DNA from: Unio delphinus
Lineage: Eukaryota; Mollusca; Bivalvia; Unionida; Unionidae
Assembly: GCA_029339505.1 (NCBI GenBank)
Contig: JAQISU010000057.1
Location: 5,228,001 to 5,292,000, forward strand
Length of the DNA stretch: 64,000 nucleotides
Reading direction: 5' to 3'
The notes below the pieces were generated by a model that made no database searches, was not told the DNA's origin, and saw only the letters and a list, made by a program, of their open reading frames with translations. Each line of letters begins with the position of its first letter. The stretch's first letter is position 1. This document shows positions 41,729-51,988 of the stretch, piece by piece. Position numbers and translations under genes: made by a program.

Positions 41729-43060
41729 ATGATCGATATTTGGGGACAACCTCTGTCAATGTTGAAACCCACCGAGGAAACATCTGCGGGTTCTATCGAG
41801 GATGTAAAAAAAATAATAGAAGATGAAATCGCTGAGACGTTAAATTTAACAAGTGTTGACCCGAACGAAATAGTTGTATTTCAAGATCGCCAGGGTAAAT
41901 TGAAAAGCAGTAATATATCCGTGAATGACATTTTGATTAGGCATCGCGCTGCCGCTGAAAACTCTATTGCACTGTATTCCAACGATGGACAACTTAAACC
42001 AGGCGCACTTGTGTCTACGATCACCGACGCGATTGCTACCAACGAACGTGAGCTGAATGATTTTATACGAGGTTATAATAGTTTTCGCAAAAATGTCGTA
42101 CATAAATTCTTTGGAACCCCGCTTGTGGTTGGCATGACTCTCGCTGAAATTAAAAACTATCTATCGCTATTCTTCGCTAACAAGGACGCGGGAAGGATGA
42201 TGAATGAAAATGAAATCAAGGCAAATTATCTCGAGATTTCTAAACTAATAGAAGATCAAAAACCCACTAACGACGTCATTGTTAGATTTTTTGGATCCCC
42301 ACCTGTGGCAGACTCGACTCTCGCTGAAATCAGTGAGTTTATTATCAGGCATACTCATAATGCCTACGTCGCTAATAATTTCTTTGGTGTCCCGGTTACA
42401 TCTACAATGACTCTCAAAGATATTAATATGTTTATGGTGAGACAAACAACACTTAATACCATCGTGGATAAATTTTTAGGGAGAACACCTGTGTCTGAAA
42501 CCACATCGTTGACAGGCATGACTCTCGCGGAAATTAAAAGCGCGTTTGACGAACAAAAACGCATCAGCGAAATGGCTAAAAATTTCTTTGAGGGCTCTGA
42601 AAGTTATAATATCACGACGACATATTCTCAACTCAACGGGCATTATGTCATGCAAAAAGGTTTGGAATTTAACCACCTTTTGATTTCATTTTTTAGTCGC
42701 CGCGATAAAACGATGATAAAATATACCGAAATCAAAAAAACCTATCTCGACGTTTACGACGATATTCTTAAACTAAAAGAAAAATCTGAAAGGGTAAAGC
42801 ATGGGACCTTTGATTGGGTAAAAGAATCTAATGCTAAATTGAAAGTCAATATCGAGAAGTGGCCTCATGGTATCTACAGGATGACGTTAGTCTCTGACAA
42901 GCAATTTGATATCATCGTGAAAGGTAAAACCTACTTTGGTGGCACCGCGACAGTAATTATCGCGGGGGGAGAAGAAGAATTTGAGATTGTCGCAGTTGAT
43001 AACACCATTAGAAAAGAAATATCCTGGTGCTTAGAATTCGTAGCGGATTTAAGTAAATAA
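41729..43060 (+). CDS. Repeat protein, possible fibre or spike, 443 aa
   Basis: Not recognised. From ATG 41729 it begins MIDIWGQPLSMLKPTEE, followed by a charged helical region. Between about residues 110 and 270 a block recurs four times with core FFGxPxxxxMTLAEI (FFGTPLVVGMTLAEIKNYL, FFGSPPVADSTLAEISEF, FFGVPVTSTMTLKDINMF, FLGRTPVSETTS...MTLAEI), spaced about 50 residues. The C-terminal part has a beta-rich end (GIYRMTLVSDKQFDIIVKG, then GGTATVIIAGGEEEFEI). A repeated shaft with a beta-rich head placed among capsid genes suggests a fibre-like protein; this is inference only. Confidence 0.65.
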   Translation: MIDIWGQPLSMLKPTEETSAGSIEDVKKIIEDEIAETLNLTSVDPNEIVVFQDRQGKLKSSNISVNDILIRHRAAAENSIALYSNDGQLKPGALVSTITDAIATNERELNDFIRGYNSFRKNVVHKFFGTPLVVGMTLAEIKNYLSLFFANKDAGRMMNENEIKANYLEISKLIEDQKPTNDVIVRFFGSPPVADSTLAEISEFIIRHTHNAYVANNFFGVPVTSTMTLKDINMFMVRQTTLNTIVDKFLGRTPVSETTSLTGMTLAEIKSAFDEQKRISEMAKNFFEGSESYNITTTYSQLNGHYVMQKGLEFNHLLISFFSRRDKTMIKYTEIKKTYLDVYDDILKLKEKSERVKHGTFDWVKESNAKLKVNIEKWPHGIYRMTLVSDKQFDIIVKGKTYFGGTATVIIAGGEEEFEIVAVDNTIRKEISWCLEFVADLSK

Positions 43061-43137
43061 TAAAACAACTAGTGGTTTCAATTGAAAGGAAAATCCTTTA
43101 GATTCACAATTGAAAACGCTAGCGTTTTTAAAATAAA

Positions 43138-43683
43138 ATGATTTCATCAACGCAATGTCGCTATGATCAGGTCAGAGAATTTCAGAATAGACTCAAAACC
43201 CTCACTGAGGAGTATCAAATAAAAATAAAAAAATACCGACGAAGAATCACCGCAATTGATGTTATTATATACTCGGTGTCAAGCGTTCTCACAGGCGCCG
43301 AAATAATACTTGCATCGGTTACAATGATTGCCCCGGTCGTAGTTCCAATTTGCATTTCTGCGGTGGCTACAATCGGGGGTATATCAACCGGGATAGCAAA
43401 AAAGATATCATCATGCAGCCAGAGTAAACTGCAGAATTACTTAATTCAATTTCATATTGCATCAACCGCATATTCGCAGTTATCCTCGATGATATCGTCG
43501 TCACTCGATGATACAATTATATCAGATAGTGAGTTCTCAGCGATGGTCAGTATTTTTGATTCAGCGATATCAAAATTAGAGCAACAACATGAATATAATA
43601 ACAATGACAACACCGATGGAATTAGAAAATACGAACCCAAAAAACAAAATGATCTCAATAATATCAACATTACCAGATTGTGA
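43138..43683 (+). CDS. Polinton membrane protein, 181 aa
   Basis: An N-terminal basic helix (LKTLTEEYQIKIKKYRRRIT) is followed by two hydrophobic segments around residues 40-90 (IIYSVSSVLTGAEIILASVT, VVPICISAVATIGGISTGIA). A helical C-terminal part then carries ISDSEFSAMVSIFDSAISK. The arrangement is familiar from many Polinton-encoded hydrophobic proteins of unknown role. Its last 150 bp are the left half of a tandem duplication shared with the next gene. Confidence 0.7.
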   Translation: MISSTQCRYDQVREFQNRLKTLTEEYQIKIKKYRRRITAIDVIIYSVSSVLTGAEIILASVTMIAPVVVPICISAVATIGGISTGIAKKISSCSQSKLQNYLIQFHIASTAYSQLSSMISSSLDDTIISDSEFSAMVSIFDSAISKLEQQHEYNNNDNTDGIRKYEPKKQNDLNNINITRL

Positions 43684-43850
43684 GTTCTCAGTGATGGTCA
43701 GTATTTATGATTCCTCGATACCAAAATTAGAAATAAATCATGAGTATAATAACAATGACAACACCGCAGGAATTACTTCAACGAATAGTGGAGAACACGA
43801 ACCCAGTACAAACAAGCATGATATCAATAACATCAACGAATCCAGAATTC
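43529..43850 (+). repeat. Tandem duplication across a gene junction, about 155 bp x 2
   Basis: GAGTTCTCAGCGATGGTCAG (from 43531) recurs as GAGTTCTCAGTGATGGTCAG (from 43682), and ATGAATATAATAACAATGAC (43589) recurs as ATGAGTATAATAACAATGAC (43740). Each copy contains the end of the membrane-protein frame and the start of the minor-capsid frame. The first copy therefore holds a decaying duplicate start of the capsid gene. Confidence 0.9.
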
Positions 43851-45089
43851 AGTGTGAATTTCCCCTCTCCGGTCCCAGTGAAGGAGATAGCGCTAGCCAA
43901 ATTACGAGTATATCATAGCTGGCCTAATATCAGATCAGTTGCATTTGGTGGTCAGCAACCCAATAACACACTGGTGTTCTCGTATAAGAATAAACCCGAT
44001 GGTACTCCAGAGTGGGAAACTGTTTCGTTACCAACTGGGTCGTACCAAATTAAGCAAATCAATGCTGAAATTCAGCGTAGAATAAAATCAATCACTGGAA
44101 AAGAATCAAAAATAGCTATTAATCTTCATCAACCGACGCTCTCGTCGTCGATCGAAATAAGCACAGAGGGATACATTGTAGATATATATAACAGCTCGTT
44201 AAGAACAGTGTTAGGATGGCCTGAAAAACCACCGGAAAAATCCGCCACCGACTTAACCACGGACATACAATCATATCATGAAATCAATCCCAGTTATCGA
44301 GATAATTTATCTGATATAAGAAAAGGAAGAATCGCCGATAGATTTATATTTACCAACAAAGACACATTGCAATGGGATTTTATCATTAAAAGAACAACCG
44401 ACTCATCTGTTACTATTTCATTTACGCTAACTGACGTCCGTGATTATTTTAATGAAATTAATCGATTACAACAAGCACAACTAGAACAACTACGGAAAAC
44501 AAAATCGCAAAAACACGTTGAAATAATAAATCAACTTATATCTGACATGAAATATATCTATGAACTAATTATTCAAACAATAATTAATGACAACAGCGAC
44601 AATAAACAACGATTCTTAACCGATTACAATATCACAGAGGACAATCTGCGTAATTTCAAGTTTCCCAAATACAACGCTGATGAACTAGCAAGAATTGTTA
44701 AAACCGATATCAAGGCGCTACAAAAATCAGATTCAGCTGTCCTCTTCAAGTATAATAATGATCCAGATGGTGGCGGTAGGCATATTGCCCCTCATAATGT
44801 GAATATTTCAACGGTGATTGCGCTCAATTTAGTATGTGATGCAATTGAAGGAAGCTATCAAATTAATCTAGAGAAATCAAATCAAGCTCAGCAGGGATAT
44901 ATTCTTTATTCGTTTGCACCAACAGCTCCTCCAGGATTCCTAATTATTGAAAACCCAATTAATCCTGTCTACATGCGATGCCATAATAATTCGTTAACGA
45001 GAATTAATTTCAAACTCACCGACCAGTCAAATAATCTGATTGATTTACAAGAAGAGGTGTTAGCGATTAGTTTGTTTGTGAAATCCTAA
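43740..45089 (+). CDS. Minor capsid/penton-like protein, 449 aa
   Basis: Recognised from Polinton families by blocks such as VKEIALAKLRVYHSWPNI, WETVSLPTGSYQIKQINAEI and, at the C-terminus, RINFKLTDQSNNLIDLQEEV. These proteins are predicted to form the single-jelly-roll vertex or minor capsid. The ATG at 43740 starts MSIITMTTPQELLQRI. A Gln/Lys-rich helical insertion lies around residues 235-320. The gene ends 34 bp before the right TIR, and a short hairpin AAATTGCTTTGCAATTT follows the stop. Confidence 0.78.
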   Translation: MSIITMTTPQELLQRIVENTNPVQTSMISITSTNPEFSVNFPSPVPVKEIALAKLRVYHSWPNIRSVAFGGQQPNNTLVFSYKNKPDGTPEWETVSLPTGSYQIKQINAEIQRRIKSITGKESKIAINLHQPTLSSSIEISTEGYIVDIYNSSLRTVLGWPEKPPEKSATDLTTDIQSYHEINPSYRDNLSDIRKGRIADRFIFTNKDTLQWDFIIKRTTDSSVTISFTLTDVRDYFNEINRLQQAQLEQLRKTKSQKHVEIINQLISDMKYIYELIIQTIINDNSDNKQRFLTDYNITEDNLRNFKFPKYNADELARIVKTDIKALQKSDSAVLFKYNNDPDGGGRHIAPHNVNISTVIALNLVCDAIEGSYQINLEKSNQAQQGYILYSFAPTAPPGFLIIENPINPVYMRCHNNSLTRINFKLTDQSNNLIDLQEEVLAISLFVKS

Positions 45090-45123
45090 ATTGCTTTGCA
45101 ATTTCAAAGGATTTTCGTCCTAA

Positions 45124-45353
45124 GGACTCGATCAAATATTTGGTTGAAATCATTTATTATTTTTGTTAACCCAGTGATGAAATCACTAAGCAGCAGAGAG
45201 GGTGGATGACCACATCGTTGCGACCAAAATTGATTAAAAAATCGTAAAGTCTCCGTTTGCTAAATGGAGATTTATTTTTTTTGGTTAAAATAAGGTTTCG
45301 TAGGAAGCATTATTTTTGCTTGAAATCGTGGTCTGTTCACCCTCCCTGCTGCT
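45124..45353 (-). repeat. Right terminal inverted repeat of element 1
   Basis: Inverse of 29975-30204, ending CTGCTGCT at 45353 and followed by GAGGT. One visible difference is in the outer 16-mer (AGCAGCAGGGAGGGTG versus AGCAGCAGAGAGGGTG). The inner copy of the 16-mer lies at 45189-45204. Confidence 0.95.
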
Positions 45354-45900
45354 GAGGTTTTAATAACCTTCTTCAATGGCATCAAACCTACTGCAATTAG
45401 AATGAAGAGCTTATATTACAGCACCAGGAATGACATCAACATCAGAGGACGGCAAAAAGCAATGGACCCAGTGGATGAACTTTTGATGTTTTTGTGTTGA
45501 TGTGGATTTCCGATTGAAGATATGTCTGTTCAGTTTAATATTCACATGTCTTCTTGAAGTCAGAAAATAATCATGTGGACAAATTATTTGTATTTCTTAC
45601 TGGGAAGTATAAATATTTGGCCAAGTCATGAGCAGGTTCAAGCAAATATGCCTCTCGAGTTTCAACTGTCCTACCCAGAAACCAGAATTATTATTGACTG
45701 CACATAAATATTTACAGAAAGACCCACATCTCTAGTGCTTACATCAAAGACTTTTTCAAACTACAAAACTCACAACTCCTGGAAAGGTTTGGCAGGGATA
45801 GCAGCACATGGTGCAGTCACATTTGTGTCTTCCTTTTACTCTTGATGCATGCCTGAGTGATGTGGACATCACAAAGCTGTCAGGGATTAAAGATTCGTTA
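45354..45900 (+). pseudogene. THAP/DDE transposase pseudogene, 3' part
   Basis: Continues the exon broken at 29974 after the duplicated GAGGT. Fragments: EVLITFFNGIKPTAIRMK, then MDPVDELLMFLC, PETRIIIDCT (first catalytic Asp region of DDE_Tnp_4), KTFSNYKTHNSWKGLAGIAA and HGAVTFVSSFYS. Several stops and shifts; clearly dead. Weak similarity to unrelated repeat-associated protein text continues to about 46160. Confidence 0.75.
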
Positions 45901-47274
45901 GAACCATGGGATTAAAATTATGGCAATTTTTGGGGGGTTAAGAATTGACCACTACAATGGATAAAAGTAAAATGTTCCAGTGTCTTTTTGAGGCGTACGT
46001 GCTGGCATATCCTGCAAAGAGCAGAAAGATTTGCCAAGAAGAAGTGATTCATTAGTGGAATTGAATAAAAAATGATGCAGATTTGCAAGTCAAAGTTGAT
46101 CCCTGGTTGCAAGAATTAAAACCTATTGCCGCCACAATAAAGGATCACTTCTGATCTTTTGGGCTAAACAAACATATGCAGCTACAAAAAAAAAATCCAA
46201 AAAAGTGCCTGTGGCAAACACCGATAATTCTGTGCTCAACTACAAAGTTTCAAAGTATTTTTGTTTAGTTATAATTACTTTATTTGATAATCATAGGAGA
46301 ATTTTAATACAATATTCTGAACATCTGCAGTTTTAGCTACATACATGTTTTCTCCTACAATATCAGAGTGAAGCGCCACACAAAACACATACTACAATGA
46401 AGTGATTTGAAACGTTAATTTTCAAATAGGAAATACGATTTTTTGGGGGAAGTGGGGCAGAGCATTGTGACGTTATATTGGGGGGGGGGGGGGTCTGACT
46501 TTTTGTGACGAGGCGGAGGGAGGGGGGTCAAAATCGTCCAAAATCGTGTAACGTCATTTATGGTTGGCCCCTAATACAGTATAAGTTGCAGCATTCCAAC
46601 CAGATCATAAATATGTTACAGTCACAACTGACTAGCAACATCAGATGATTTTTTTCTTCTTCTTGAATGATGTTATGTGATTGAATTTCATGTCTTTTTA
46701 AAATCTGATTGTGGTATAAACTGTCAGTTGCCAAACTAAAGTCATGCATATATAGTCTTATTGTTTTTATTTCTATGTTGAAATATTTTTTTCAAATTCA
46801 TGCATCCCAATTTTTAAATCTTGACACTTCTGTATCTCCCTTCACATGACAGGCAGTTGAATAAAGTACCAGTACACGTTTCTAACACACTATTTCTTTC
46901 TTTTACTTTGCAAGAGAAATTGAGTTACTTGTAGTTAATGAAAATGAGTTTTCTATTCATCATAGTATGTTTGCCTGTCAAGCTCAACATAAATGTGAGC
47001 ATCATTATTATGGAAATTAACAGTGGACAGAAAAGTACGATTCACTTCATCATCTCAAATAATCTTCATTTTTTATGCCCTCAGATAGGGAGCAATAAGT
47101 ATAAAAATGATGTCCATTTCAATGTCAATCCCAAATTTGTTTGAGGACATTTGCATTTTTGTAATATTTTTAAAATTAAGAACATTTAAGATTAAAACAC
47201 GTATTGCAGCAGTTAGTTCTAGATTTTATGTCACTCTCTGTTTCTCACAATTCGCCGTGGGATACAATGGCGGA
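45901..47274. other. Intergenic; one G-rich repeat fragment
   Basis: A decayed plus-strand frame near 45960-46160 (MFQCLFEAYVLAYPAKSRK) looks like old repeat-derived protein. At about 46440-46565 a G-rich stretch (a run of 14 G, then GTCAAAATCGTCCAAAATCG and TAACGTCATTTATGG) looks like a transposon end. Otherwise nothing. Confidence 0.45.
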
Positions 47275-48060
47275 TTACAGAATATTATCATCAGATCTAT
47301 AAAGAAACCAGTCTAAAATGTGACCAAGTTTATGGGTGGGTTGGTTAACTGACTGTTTAAGATTGAAAACATAAATGGAATCTAGGAGTTTTGACGTGTA
47401 TGGTTTTCCAGGACAGTCAAAGCGTAAGTTGAAATCTCCAAGAATAATTAGGTTACCACCTATCAAATTTCCATACTCTAGAAGATTTGGAAACTGCTCA
47501 AAAAAGAGAGATTCAGCCAGCTTGTTTTTTCTACTAGGAGGAGGGCGGTAGAGAAATAAAAAATGGACTGACCTTTGTTCCAGTGTGAGCGTTGTTTGGA
47601 TCTGTTCAAACGATGTGTGGCAGAAATTTAAGGTTGTGTTGTACTTAAGGCATTTGATCATGGAATTCTTTGTAATTACAGCAGTTCCACCTCCGCAAGA
47701 GTTGAGGGGGAACGACTTGATGAATTAATCACTGGGTGTTAAATCCGCACACTTAGGTTCATCGCATGATGATTGTAACCATGTTTCTGTCAGGAAGAAG
47801 ACGTCGATATCCTGGTCGTTGATAAAATTAACTATTTCTGTGCGCTTTTTCGGTGATCCTGCTGATTGAGCGTTGAATAATGCAATACGTAGTTGTATCC
47901 TTGGGACAGTTGACACAACGGTTGACGATTTCAGAGGAATTCGAACCATGTTATCAAATTAACGGCAGAATTTTTAAATTGTTTATCTGTTACGGACGAA
48001 AGGGAGATAACTGGAATTCTTCCTGTTCTACGCCGGCCATCTTTGAAACAACGTTTTTAT
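47275..48060 (-). mobile_element. CR1/L2-like LINE fragment (endonuclease domain)
   Basis: Minus strand. It encodes the start of an APE endonuclease: RIALFNAQSAGSPKKRTEIV, then DIDVFFLTETWL, NLIILGDFNLRFDCPG and QPTHKLGHILDWFLYR. One frame break lies between 47661 and 47725. Only the 5' end of the reverse-transcriptase frame is present, with apparent 5' leader to about 48060. Confidence 0.8.
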
Positions 48061-48439
48061 TTCGCTTCCGTTTACATTTAAGTAATGATGAATGTAGTCC
48101 CAGTTCGTTCAGTCTTGAGCACAATGTAGTATCTGTGGTTAAGGCGGATGCCTCTGACTCGGCTATTACATTTTATATCCTTGTTTCAGATCTGGTTTTT
48201 TCACCTGATATTATCCTTTCCCTGCTGCTTTTTCAAGTTTATGCTTCTATTCTTCCTGTTTTTCTTTCGTTTTCTAGTTTACTCTTGCAGTATTTTCCTT
48301 TGCTGTCCAGTCATTGATAACAAACTCATTAATATCTTTATCAGATGTGATCTGCTGAATATTAAAAGCAACACAGTATAAATATTTAACCCAATGGCCA
48401 ATAGGCAGCTTTTACAGTTTTAATATATTCTGGTTTTAC

Positions 48440-48860
48440 GTATCGTTTTTCTACCCCCGTATCCAAACACGGCAATATCGAGTATTTGGTCTGCATCTTT
48501 GATAGCGGCAACACCTTCATCAGTAAATTTATCTATCATGTTCTAACTTTGGTGGTGGCGGTGGTCGAGCTCCGGGCTGTGGTTAATGAGGTGGTGGAAT
48601 GGGTTGAAGATGACCAGCAATATCCTCTGGTAATGTTTTAAGATCTTTTGTTGTCTCAGTTGCCGTAACAATTTGTTTTGGTTGGTTCGACATTTATTTT
48701 AGATAACTGCTCTGTACCTTCTGAAAATTCCACCTGAGCTTCTTGAAGCTGCTCTAGTTGCTATTTGATAGAATCACTGACGGGGAGATATTTCATAATT
48801 ATTTCTAGTCAATGTCGAGCTATTTTAGGTGTGAGATATTCCATAGCTAGCGCATAAACA
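48440..48860 (-). pseudogene. Relic of a divergent Polinton coiled-coil protein gene
   Basis: Minus-strand translation gives MEYLTPKIARH, then KYLPVSDSIK, QLEQLQEAQVEFSEGTEQLS and, further on, IDKFTDEGVAAIKDADQIL. This follows the order of the coiled-coil protein at 37559 (LTTRLARERLDAIRRFVPIR, KLQQRQQAQTDFSVSSEQL, IDKFTEGAITEIKE), at lower similarity and with a Pro-rich linker. Stops and shifts show decay. It represents another Polinton lineage in the opposite orientation. Confidence 0.7.

Positions 48861-48861
<1 letters not shown>

Positions 48862-48899
<38 letters not shown>
48862..48899. repeat. (ATT)n microsatellite
   Basis: About 12 ATT units. Confidence 0.95.
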
Positions 48900-48901
<2 letters not shown>

Positions 48902-49479
48902 ACAACAGCAATTCAGTTACACATCACGGTCTGCGGATATAGGTACTTAAATGCACATCAAACAGTTAATGCAGTAGACGCGGCGACATGCGCTAACATA
49001 ATTTTTGTTTGCACCACGATACCTTATCTGGGCCTTCATGTCACAATGTATGGCTTTTGACTTGTGTGGATTTCAAAACAATTCTAATAACTGTTGTTTA
49101 AAAGCAAAGTATGTGTTTATGATCGCAATAAGGATTACGGACATCCCACACGGAGAAATAAGAAAAAGATTTGTTCACCTTTCTTTACAGGATGCATTGA
49201 GTTGAGAAAATTGTGCAGATTAAGAAAGATCAGTCTTTTTGGTTTACAAAGTACAGGTTGTTCACCAACTATGCTAGTTAGAAAAAATTAGATTCCTTAA
49301 TTAGATACAATTTTGGACAGAACATATCTGCCCAATTTAAAAGTTAAAGTAGGAATATATAGAATGTTGCAGTTAAACACATACTTTGACTGGTTTGTTT
49401 TAAAGAAAAATGCAAACATAACAATGACCAGATATGTAGTAGTGTGAGACCCATGACCGACATTGACATTACAGACGGG

Positions 49480-51723
49480 ATGAACATCTAGCAGTTGCTG
49501 GATATAAACTCAGAATTTAATGCAGCCACCGGAGGGGTAGATGTGCCGCCAAAAGCACTGAAGTCAAAGCTGAACAAATACTTCAGGACTACAATACAGC
49601 ATAATGTCTTGCTGGTCTTCCATCCTGATAGGTGTCAACTACTGGAGAACAGCAGAGTGCCACGACAGGCTACAGGCGATGAAATACTACATTGGAAATA
49701 TTGAGGCCCTCCAGAATGCGGATCTAAACAAATGTATGTTGCATCCAAAAGACCTATAAACACCTTTTATAGCCGTAAAGATGCTGGAGGTAAAAAGAGC
49801 AAAGGCTATAGTAAGGGAGGTCCCACCATTCGAGAGAGAGGTGGGCCGAAAGACTGTCGAAGTGCATGTGAACAGACTCCCGCTTGAGATAGACACGTGC
49901 GAACTAGTTAGAAAAGCCCAACAAAAGTTGAGAGCCAATGTAAACTATCATAAGATGACAACCATTTGGGGCTTTGCCCCCACTCAGACTGGAGGCAGAA
50001 TACAAACAATAACCGGACAAGAGACTAAGAAAATCCCCATGTTCTTTTACGTACTGGGCTTTAAACTCAAAGGCTGGTACAGGGGGTGCGAGGACGATCG
50101 AAAGTGCCCCAGATGCGGGCAAACCTGTCACGGTCTATGGGATTGCAAAGAGGGAAAACCCAAACCGAACGACAGACCCAAGATTTATGCAGGTGCCGTT
50201 GCGGCACAAGTAATAAATGCTCCACAAAAAAATCCACAAAGCCCACCAACAACAGCGTAGGAAATAAGACAGGAGGAAATAACACAGAACCAATCAAGTG
50301 CTGATAAGTGGAGGGATATTTTAAGCCCTAGAAACAAAATGGTTAAGACCCCAGGAAAAGAGACCATTACTACAACAAAAAAATACAACATATTTGATAT
50401 ACTGAGTGAAAAGGGAAAGGAGATAGAAGAAGAGAAAGACATGGGGGATCTACTAGGAATGATACCCCTCACAACACCCATACCAATGGCACCAATGAAA
50501 AGGAATCTTAAAAACGATGGTTAGTAATATATCAACCTCATCAACAGAAAATGTTAAGGACACTATAGAAAACGTTGCGATAAATAAGGTAGAAGAAGAA
50601 TAAATAGACAGAGAACAAGCCAAGGAAAAAAAGGGCGGACAAAAGTAAAGAAGGGAAGAGAATGAACAGTCTAAGGAAAACGGAGAGAACAGACAATGAT
50701 AGCGCATCCGAAGGGACAAGAGTAACGGGAAACAATACGAACAGAGACACACTATACTCGTCGAACAAGCGATTTTTACCAGTCGCGAACTAGCAATGAT
50801 ACGATATGGGATGACCCGCATTTCCCCAGAAAAAAAAATATATGAACACAAATGGATCACATACACACAAAAAGTTAGACAATGCAAAAATACAAAAACA
50901 ACCATAGTCTGAAAAAAAATAATACGACAACCTCGGATAGACAAAAAATGGAGGACAAAAACTTTACTGTCTATAAACGTAAATGGGATAAATAGGAACA
51001 AATTAGAAAAATTAAAAACATTAGAAACCTATGACATGTTATTTATACAGGAGACACATAATGGACTGAAAATTGAGAGGGAAAGAGGTAGGGACAGTTT
51101 GATAATCACTAACGACTTTATAGGGAAAAATATAAGAGGGGGTGGGGTAGCCGGTTTGATTAAAAATAAAAAGTGGTTAAATGGGAAAGAATAGAGGATT
51201 AAAACCATTTTAAGGGGAGATTAATACACATTTTAATAGGTGGGATAAACTTTATCAATGTGTGCATTCCAAACAATAGGCACAATAAATTAATGTATTG
51301 ACAAACTGGCCAAATATGTAGAAAAATACACTATGGGAAATTTGAAACTAGGAGGGATTTAAACTGTGTAGGTAATAACATAGAACAGGACAACTAACTA
51401 CAGATGACATAAGGTTTAAAGACAAAATGAACACATGCTGACTACACAGAAACTGATTGAGATACAGGAGACTGCATGTGCACAGGGTAGAATACACATT
51501 CGATTACAAAGATAATAAGGGGAGTAGGATAAATACTATTTGGGGGACACTTTCGGGAACAAATAAATATATAAAAGCAGTAAATATAAACTACAAACTT
51601 TCGGACTATAAATTAATTAACGTAGAAATAAGGAAAATAAATAGGATAAAATGGGACAGGGGACAATGGAAAATAAACAAGATTTTAGATAACATAGACT
51701 TTGGTCAGAAAATTAAGAAAGAA
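49480..51723 (+). mobile_element. LINE fragment with CCHC ORF1 and endonuclease, interrupted
   Basis: Plus strand. The ORF1-like part (to about 50260) carries an RRM-like segment (RKTVEVHVNRLPLEIDTCEL) and a CCHC zinc knuckle CPRCGQTCHGLWDC. The ORF2-like part shows an APE-endonuclease start (TLLSINVNGINRNKLEKLK, then MLFIQETHNGL) and, further on, WKINKILDNIDFGQKIKK. Many stops. Element 2 is inserted at 51724, cutting the LINE within its ORF2. Confidence 0.78.
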
Positions 51724-51988
51724 AGCAGCAGAGAGGGTGAACAGACCACGTTTTCAAGCAAAAATAAGGCTTCCAGATCATGTTTTCGAACAAAATATGG
51801 CCTATAGATAACGTTTTCGAACAAAATATCAGGTTTCCAACAAATCTCATTTAACCAAAAAAAAGTCTCCATTTTTGCAAAAACGGAGATTTTACGATTT
51901 TTTAATCAATTTTGCTCGCAACGATGTGGTCATCCACCCTCTCTGCTGCTAAAGTTTTCAGTTCTGGGTTAATAATTCTTTTACGATT
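51724..51988 (+). repeat. Left terminal inverted repeat region of element 2
   Basis: Same outer 16-mer (51724-51739), inner inverted copy (51935-51950) and central AGTCTCC/GGAGAtT stem as element 1. It is longer because ACGTTTTCGAACAAAATAT-like text is repeated. The partner repeat lies outside the window, so its exact length is unknown. Confidence 0.88.

Larger units (their letters stand above)
29975..45353 (+). mobile_element. Polinton/adintovirus-like element 1, complete, 15.4 kb
   Basis: A full-length self-replicating-type DNA element: 230-bp TIRs beginning AGCAGCAG, a 5-bp flanking repeat GAGGT, and about 15 genes. These include DDE integrase, type-B DNA polymerase, packaging ATPase, adenain-like protease and double-jelly-roll capsid protein, the combination that defines Polintons/adintoviruses. 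The near-identical TIRs argue for recent insertion. Several genes carry single disruptions: integrase (31482-31489 A-run), polymerase-helicase motif VI, coiled-coil protein (TGA at 38123), capsid protein (TAA at 39693) and pX-like protein. The Cys-rich gene is deleted. It therefore looks non-autonomous unless the breaks are assembly errors. Confidence 0.95.

Noticed and set aside
43589..43918. Separate 109-residue gene
   Set aside because: It starts as a duplicated beginning of the minor capsid gene and then runs out of frame through the second copy of the duplication.
46440..46565. G-rich stretch as a regulatory quadruplex
   Set aside because: It lies next to text that looks like a common transposon end, and no gene is near.
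47880..48381. Plus-strand frames of 145 and 77 residues
   Set aside because: Opposite the LINE 5' region, hydrophobic and low in complexity, with no homology seen.
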